DNA from: Marinibaculum pumilum
Lineage (GTDB): Bacteria; Pseudomonadota; Alphaproteobacteria; Ferrovibrionales; Ferrovibrionaceae
NCBI RefSeq assembly: GCF_042646425.1
Contig: NZ_JBHRTR010000025.1
Coordinates: 181,955-245,954, forward strand
Direction of reading: 5' to 3'
DNA length: 64,000 nt
In this document: positions 58,980-64,000 of the stretch, one piece after another
Layout: the number at the start of each line of letters is the position of its first letter
How positions within the stretch are numbered: position 1 is the stretch's first letter
Notes under the pieces: generated by a model
Seen by the model: only the letters and a program-made list of their open reading frames with translations
Told to the model about the DNA's origin: nothing
Databases searched by the model: none
Program-made: the position numbers and the translations under genes

Positions 58980-60515
58980 CTAGCCCCTCCCGCCGTCATG
59001 CCGGGCGCTGGCGCGGCCGCCCGCAGCCTTGCCACCCGTCCTGCCCCTCTGGCCGCCGGCGCCCGCCTCGGCCGGCTCCGGTGCCAGGGCCTGGATCTGC
59101 TCCACGATCGGACCCATGCGGCTGCCCAGCGAGCCCTTCACCGTCACGACATCACCGGCCCGCAGCAGCGGCAGCAGATGCGGTGCCAGGGCGGCGGAAT
59201 CGGCCGCATGCCGGCCCTGCACGGTGGCCGGCAGCGCGTCGAACAGGTGCCGCATCAGGGGGCCGGCGGTGAACACCATGTCGATGCCCGCCTCAACCAC
59301 GGCGTCTGCCAGGCCGGCATGCAGTTCCGGCCCGGCGGGACCCAGTTCGCGCATGTCACCGAGGACGGCGATGCGGCGGCCGCGCGGCCCGACCTCCTGC
59401 GCGCCCAGCACCTCCAGCGCGGCGCGGATGCTGGCGGGGCTGGCATTGTAGGCGTCGTCGATCAGCACCAGTTCGCCATCGGCGAGGGCGAGCTGGTGGC
59501 GGGCACCGCGCCCGGTCGGCGCGGCGATCTCCGCCAGGGCCAGGGCGGCACGGCCCAGATCCGCGCCGGCCGCATCGACCGCCGCCAGGGCGGCGAGGGA
59601 GTTCATCGCCCAGGGCTGGCCGGAGGCACCGACCTTGTAGGTGACCGCACGGCCGCGGATCTGCGCCACCACGACGGTGCAGTCCGGCTGGACCGAGACC
59701 TTGAGCAGCCGCGCGTCGGCATCCTCGGCCCGGCCGAAGGTGACGATCCGCGCGGCGCCGGCTTTCTCCGCCGCGGCGCGCAGCAGGCTGCACCATTCGT
59801 TGTCGGCGTTGATCACCGCGGTGCCGCCCGGCTCCAGCCCCTCGAAGATCTCCGCCTTGGCGCGGGCGATTCCCGCGACATCGTCGAAGAATTCCAGGTG
59901 CACCGCCTCCACCGTGGTGACGATGGCGATATGCGGGCGAACCATCCGGGTGAGGGGGGTGATCTCACCCGGATGGTTCATGCCCATCTCGAAGACGGCG
60001 AAGTGGCGGTCCGCCGGCATTCGAGAAAGCGAAAGGGGCACGCCCCAATGGTTGTTGAAGCTTTTGATCGAGGCATGCGTGCTGCCCGACGGCGACAGGG
60101 CGGCGCGCAGGATCTCCTTGGTGCTGGTCTTGCCCACGCTGCCGGTGACGCCGATCACCAGGGCGCGGGTGCGCGCCCGCGCCGCCCGGGCCAGCGCCCG
60201 CAGCCCGTCCAGGGTATCCGCCACCTCCAGGCGCGGCGTGTCCGCCGGCAGGCCTTCGGGCAGGCGGCCGACCAGCAGCGCCGCGGCGCCGCGCTCCAGC
60301 GCCGCCGCCGCGAAGTCGTGACCGTCGCGGGCGCCGCCGTCGCGCTCCTCGCCGCGCAACGCGACAAACAGCTCGCCCGGTTCCAGGCTGCGGCTGTCGA
60401 TGGAAATGCCACGCACGCTCCAGTCGCCGACGGCGCGCCCCTCCAGCCCGGCGGCGCGCAGCGCGGCTTCCGCCTCCGCGGCGGTCCAGAGCGGTGCGCG
60501 GATCGGCCCGGCCAT
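58980..60515 (-). CDS. murF: UDP-MurNAc-tripeptide-D-alanyl-D-alanine ligase
   Basis: A 511-residue Mur ligase with VRGISIDSRSLEPGELFVAL, P-loop GVTGSVGKTSTKE, NNHWGVPLSLSR, FEMGMNHPGEI and IDDAYNASPAS(I). It adds D-Ala-D-Ala to complete the pentapeptide. The ATG at 60515 shares TGATG with the murE stop; a GTG lies one codon earlier. The C-terminal 30 residues are Gly/Arg-rich and probably disordered. Confidence 0.95.
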   Translation of the reverse strand: MAGPIRAPLWTAAEAEAALRAAGLEGRAVGDWSVRGISIDSRSLEPGELFVALRGEERDGGARDGHDFAAAALERGAAALLVGRLPEGLPADTPRLEVADTLDGLRALARAARARTRALVIGVTGSVGKTSTKEILRAALSPSGSTHASIKSFNNHWGVPLSLSRMPADRHFAVFEMGMNHPGEITPLTRMVRPHIAIVTTVEAVHLEFFDDVAGIARAKAEIFEGLEPGGTAVINADNEWCSLLRAAAEKAGAARIVTFGRAEDADARLLKVSVQPDCTVVVAQIRGRAVTYKVGASGQPWAMNSLAALAAVDAAGADLGRAALALAEIAAPTGRGARHQLALADGELVLIDDAYNASPASIRAALEVLGAQEVGPRGRRIAVLGDMRELGPAGPELHAGLADAVVEAGIDMVFTAGPLMRHLFDALPATVQGRHAADSAALAPHLLPLLRAGDVVTVKGSLGSRMGPIVEQIQALAPEPAEAGAGGQRGRTGGKAAGGRASARHDGGRG

Positions 60516-62035
60516 CACGACATCACCTGCCAGCCGCGCTGACCGGCCAGGCGGCGGGTCACGTCGGCATCGTCGAACGGCAGCACCCGGTCGGCGAGGA
60601 TCTGGCCGCTCTCATGTCCCTTGCCGGCCACGACCAGCAGGTCGCCCGGCGCCATGTCATCCAGCGCCGCCGCGATCGCGGCCTCGCGCTCGCCGATCTC
60701 GCGTGCCTCCGGCGCCGCGGCCAGGATCTGGGCGCGGATCGCCGCCGGCGGCTCGCTGCGCGGATTGTCGTCGGTGACGATCACCGCGTCCGCCAGCTCC
60801 GCCGCCGCGGCGCCCATCAGCGGCCGCTTGCCGGGATCGCGGTCACCGCCCGCGCCGAACACCAGGTGCAGACGGCCCGAGCAATGCGGCCGCGCGGCTG
60901 CCAGCACGGTGCGCAGGGCATCCGGCGTATGGGCATAGTCGATGAAGACGGCCCGGTCGCCGGCCACCGCGACCTTCTGCATGCGCCCGGGCACGCCGGT
61001 CAGCCGCTCCAGCGCGGCGGCGCCATCGGCGGGTTCCAGATCCGGCTCGGCGCCGATCACCAGGCCCAGTGCGGCCAGGGCGTTGCGCACCTGGAAGGCA
61101 CCGACCAGATGCAGCGCCAGGTCGTGCCGGCTGCCGAACAGGTCGAGGGAGAGGTCCATGCCGTCGCTGCGCGGCCGCAGCGCGGCGATGCGCAGGTCGG
61201 CCGCCGGCGCCGTCCCGTAGCGCAGCATGCGCTGGCCGCGCTGGCCTGCGATCCCGGCCACCGCATCGGCGATCCCGCCTGTCGCGTCCAGGTCCGCCAC
61301 GGCGGTGCCGTCGCCGGCCAGCAGGCTGTCGAACAGCCGCAGCTTGGCATCCCGATAGGCCGCCATGCTGCCGTGATAGTCGAGATGGTCACGGGTCAGG
61401 TTGGTGAAGGCGGCCGCGCGCACGGCGACACCGTCCAGCCGGTACTGTTCCAGGCCGTGGCTGGACGCCTCCATCGCCAGGCGATCGCAACCGGCATCGG
61501 CCAGCGCCGCCAGGCCGCGATGCAGGGCGACCGGGTCGGGCGTGGTCATCGCCGGCACCGCGGCGTCGGCCGGCAGCGCGACACCCAGCAGGCCGAGGGT
61601 GCCGAGGCTCGCCGCCGCATGGCCCAGCGCGCCCCAGATGCCCTGCGCGAATACCGCCGTGGAAGTCTTGCCGTTGGTGCCGGTGACCGCCACCACCCGT
61701 GCCGGCTGGCGGCCGAAGAAGCGCGCCGCCAGCAGGGCGAGCCGCCGGCGCGGCGCCGGATCGGCCAGCCAGGCCGTGCCCTCGGGCACCGCGGCGCCGG
61801 CGTCAGGCGCGGACAGGATGGCGACGGCGCCGCGGCGCAGCGCTTCCGGGATGAAGCACGCGCCGTCCTGGCGCAGACCCGCAATCGCGGCGAACAGGAA
61901 TCCCGGCCGCACCTCCCGGCTGTCCGCCGTCAGGCCGGTGATCTGCAGCGCCGCGGCATCGGCGCCCGCCGGCAGCCGCAGCTGGCAGCCCTGCATCTCG
62001 GCCGCGCGGCCGGCTATGAGGTCAGTTAGCCGCAA
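60515..62035 (-). CDS. murE: UDP-MurNAc-tripeptide ligase, meso-diaminopimelate-adding
   Basis: A 506-residue Mur ligase. P-loop AVTGTNGKTSTAVFAQ, the YAHTPDALRTVL motif, and VIVTDDNPRSEPPAAI, where DNPR is the meso-diaminopimelate specificity motif (Lys-adding enzymes differ here). This points to A1-gamma peptidoglycan. It overlaps ftsI by 14 bp. Confidence 0.96.
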   Translation of the reverse strand: MRLTDLIAGRAAEMQGCQLRLPAGADAAALQITGLTADSREVRPGFLFAAIAGLRQDGACFIPEALRRGAVAILSAPDAGAAVPEGTAWLADPAPRRRLALLAARFFGRQPARVVAVTGTNGKTSTAVFAQGIWGALGHAAASLGTLGLLGVALPADAAVPAMTTPDPVALHRGLAALADAGCDRLAMEASSHGLEQYRLDGVAVRAAAFTNLTRDHLDYHGSMAAYRDAKLRLFDSLLAGDGTAVADLDATGGIADAVAGIAGQRGQRMLRYGTAPAADLRIAALRPRSDGMDLSLDLFGSRHDLALHLVGAFQVRNALAALGLVIGAEPDLEPADGAAALERLTGVPGRMQKVAVAGDRAVFIDYAHTPDALRTVLAAARPHCSGRLHLVFGAGGDRDPGKRPLMGAAAAELADAVIVTDDNPRSEPPAAIRAQILAAAPEAREIGEREAAIAAALDDMAPGDLLVVAGKGHESGQILADRVLPFDDADVTRRLAGQRGWQVMS

Positions 62036-64000
62036 GGTGCTTCTCCGGCCCGCCGGGCAGCGGCACGAACATCGCCTCGCGGATCGCCGGATCCTGCTCG
62101 TCGACCGGTTCCACGCCCAGAACCGGCGCGATCCGGGCGATCACCCGGCCGACGGTGGGCGCGGCATTCCAGCCGGCGGTGGCATAGCCCCAGGTCTCCT
62201 TCAGGCCCTGCGGCTCGTCGAGGACGGCGACCACGACATATTCCGGATCGTTCATCGGGAAGGCGCCGACGAAGGAAGTCAGCAGCGCCTTGCGGCTGTA
62301 GCCGCCGCCGGCCTTCACCTTCTCCGAGGTGCCGGTCTTGCCGCCGACCAGGTAGCCGGGGACGGCGGCCTTCTTGGCAGTACCGATGTCGACCACCATG
62401 TGCAGCAGCCGGCGCATCGTGTCGGAGGTCTGGGCGGAGATCACCTCGGTGGCAATCTCCGGCTCGCCCGGATTGCGCTCCACCAGGGTCAGGGGCCGCA
62501 GGATGCCGCCATTGACGATGGCGGCCGTGGCCCGCGCCAGCTGCAGTGGGGTGACCGACAGGCCATGCCCGAAGGCGATGGTCATCGTCTCTACCTTGCC
62601 CCAGTTGGATGGCACCAGCGGACGACCGACCTCCGGCAGTTCGATGGCGGGCCGGTCGAGCATCCCCAGCTTGTCGAGGAAGGCCCTCTGCGCCGGGGCG
62701 CCCAGCTCCACCGCCATCTTCGCCGAGCCGATGTTGGACGAGTGCTGGAAGATCTCCGCCACCGTCAGCGCGCGGTTCTCCGGATGGAAGTCGCGGATCG
62801 AGAAGCGGGAGATGTAGATCGGCTTGCTGGCATCGAACGACTGGGTCAGCGAGATCTTCCCCGAATCCAGCGCCATCGCGGTGTTCAGGGTCTTCATCGT
62901 CGACCCCATCTCGTAGACACCCAGCGCGATCCGGTTGAAGCGCTGGTCCTCGGTGGCGCCGCCCGGGTCGGCGGGATCGAAGTCCGGCAGCGAGACCAGG
63001 CCCAGCACCTCGCCGGAATGGACGTTCAGCACCAGCCCGCCGGCGCCCAGCGCCTTGAACTTCTCCTTCGCCGCGCTCAGCTCGGCATGCAGCGCGTGCT
63101 GTACCCGCACGTCCAGCGACAGGGCGAAGGGCTTGCCCAGCCGGGTGCGGTCGGACAGCGCCTCGTCGAACGAGAGCTCGATGCCGGAGATGCCGCGATT
63201 GTCGATATCGGTGAAGCCGACCACGTGGGAGAACAGCGAACCGTGCGGATAGACCCGCTGCTCCTCCATCCGGAAGCCGAGACCGGGTATGCCGAGCTCG
63301 TGCACTTCCGCCTGCTGGCGGCGGGTCAGGTTGCGCTTCAGCCAGGAGAAGGCACGGCCGGAGGCGGCCTTTTCCTTGACCTCGGCATAGCTGAGGTCGG
63401 GCAGCACCTGGACCAGCTGCTGCGCCAGCTCGTCGGCGTCGATCACCTCGCGGGCGTCGACGTAGAGCGAGGCGGTCGGCAGGTTGGTGGCGATCAGAAC
63501 GCCATTGCGGTCGGTGATCGAACGCCGCGACAGGGCCGGCGTATTCGCCTTCTTCTCAGCGAAGCCGGCCCAGCTGTGCGGATCGGCATCGGCGCCGCCG
63601 CCGGTCATGCCCAGATGCACCACGCGGCCGCCCAGGACGATGAACACCAGCGCGAACAGCGCCATGCCGACCACCAGCCTGGTGCGGCCGGTCTCCATCG
63701 CCTGCTTCGTCACCCCGTCCAGGCGCACCACCTGGGTGCGCCGGTGCAGCCCCGCCGGGATCCGCGGCGCCAGGTCGCGCCCCAGATCTGGGTTGCGGGG
63801 GCCGGAATTGCTGAGACCGGCATTGCTGACACCGGAACTGCGGCCTTCGCGGCGGTCCGCGCCGGTGTCGCGGTCGGGCAGCGGCGCCTGGCCCGGTTCC
63901 GCCGGACGGCCCGCGGCCCGCGGCGGGGCGCTGGCCGCGATCGCGGCGCCGGCATCCAGCTGGCGCGGCCGGCCGGCCTGGCCGTCGCGGCGCAGCCGCG
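62022..64000 (-). CDS. ftsI: peptidoglycan transpeptidase FtsI/PBP3 (5' end beyond the window)
   Basis: A class B penicillin-binding protein. The TM helix (LVVGMALFALVFIVLGGRVV) is followed by a pedestal domain and the transpeptidase domain with SxxK in MGSTMKTLN, SSN in QHSSNIGSAK and KTGT in GGKTGTSEK. It crosslinks septal peptidoglycan with FtsW. Reading upstream of the TM helix, the frame stays open to the window edge with at least 90 residues of Arg/Pro/Gly-rich cytoplasmic sequence, so the start is outside; a GTG near 63731 is possible but not preferred. Short 15-bp repeats (63802-63840) lie in that extension. Confidence 0.93.
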   Translation of the reverse strand, partial: RLRRDGQAGRPRQLDAGAAIAASAPPRAAGRPAEPGQAPLPDRDTGADRREGRSSGVSNAGLSNSGPRNPDLGRDLAPRIPAGLHRRTQVVRLDGVTKQAMETGRTRLVVGMALFALVFIVLGGRVVHLGMTGGGADADPHSWAGFAEKKANTPALSRRSITDRNGVLIATNLPTASLYVDAREVIDADELAQQLVQVLPDLSYAEVKEKAASGRAFSWLKRNLTRRQQAEVHELGIPGLGFRMEEQRVYPHGSLFSHVVGFTDIDNRGISGIELSFDEALSDRTRLGKPFALSLDVRVQHALHAELSAAKEKFKALGAGGLVLNVHSGEVLGLVSLPDFDPADPGGATEDQRFNRIALGVYEMGSTMKTLNTAMALDSGKISLTQSFDASKPIYISRFSIRDFHPENRALTVAEIFQHSSNIGSAKMAVELGAPAQRAFLDKLGMLDRPAIELPEVGRPLVPSNWGKVETMTIAFGHGLSVTPLQLARATAAIVNGGILRPLTLVERNPGEPEIATEVISAQTSDTMRRLLHMVVDIGTAKKAAVPGYLVGGKTGTSEKVKAGGGYSRKALLTSFVGAFPMNDPEYVVVAVLDEPQGLKETWGYATAGWNAAPTVGRVIARIAPVLGVEPVDEQDPAIREAMFVPLPGGPEKHLAAN

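Noticed and set aside
1..64000. tRNA, rRNA, insertion sequences, prophage genes
   Set aside because: Both strands were scanned by eye for tRNA arms, transposase motifs and terminal inverted repeats; none was convincing. Short tRNA genes could be missed without software.

Overview
The window is GC-rich, gene-dense DNA from an alphaproteobacterium, most likely a Rhodospirillales-type lineage. The main evidence is the division and cell-wall (dcw) cluster on the minus strand: ftsI-murE-murF-mraY-murD-ftsW-murG-murC-murB-ddl-ftsQ-ftsA-ftsZ, followed by lpxC, bamD, recN and ligA. FtsZ has the long linker and the LEIPAFLRRQAN-type tail usual in this class. MurE has the DNPR motif of meso-diaminopimelate enzymes. 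Two DUF1127 genes and GTG starts fit the same class. I cannot name a genus. No tRNA, rRNA, insertion sequence or CRISPR array was seen. Two runs of N (15700-15819 and 50436-50556) are unresolved sequence; each lies inside a gene and each breaks its reading frame.

Left part (1-17 kb), accessory metabolism and transport. A truncated TetR-type regulator is followed by two short-chain dehydrogenases and a second TetR regulator with a perfect inverted repeat upstream. A minus-strand operon follows: TonB-dependent receptor, MFS transporter, methyltransferase, with a palindrome in its promoter region. Next come a SpoIIAA-like protein, a fluoroacetate-dehalogenase-type hydrolase, a D-lactate dehydrogenase-type flavoprotein, a thioesterase, a secreted pentapeptide-repeat protein, a ClC chloride channel with CBS domains, a VapBC toxin-antitoxin pair, an HNH nuclease and a Tat-exported multicopper oxidase.

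Middle part (17-38 kb). A tripartite tricarboxylate transporter (tctCBA) is followed by an enolase-superfamily enzyme. Upstream lie a PHP/DUF3604 hydrolase, a GadC-like antiporter and a glutamate decarboxylase whose start codon is missing where it abuts a large chemoreceptor. On the plus strand are a UvrD/PcrA helicase, a PrmA-like methyltransferase, an Xaa-Pro aminopeptidase, a 59-residue peptide with a double-glycine leader, and a cation efflux protein. The two DUF1127 genes and msrA are on the minus strand.

Right part (38-64 kb). This is the dcw cluster, read right to left with many 4-bp ATGA overlaps, so one long co-transcribed unit that builds lipid II and the divisome. An APC-family permease is inserted between ftsZ and lpxC. 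Downstream of lpxC the same strand carries bamD, recN and ligA.

The most notable signals are four copies of a composite hairpin repeat found only in intergenic DNA left of 38.4 kb, the RiPP-like peptide, the complete defluorinase residue set, the gadB/chemoreceptor junction with a 14-bp tandem duplication, a shared palindrome upstream of tctC and the DUF3604 gene, and a five-copy 16-17-bp tandem repeat in a divergent promoter.
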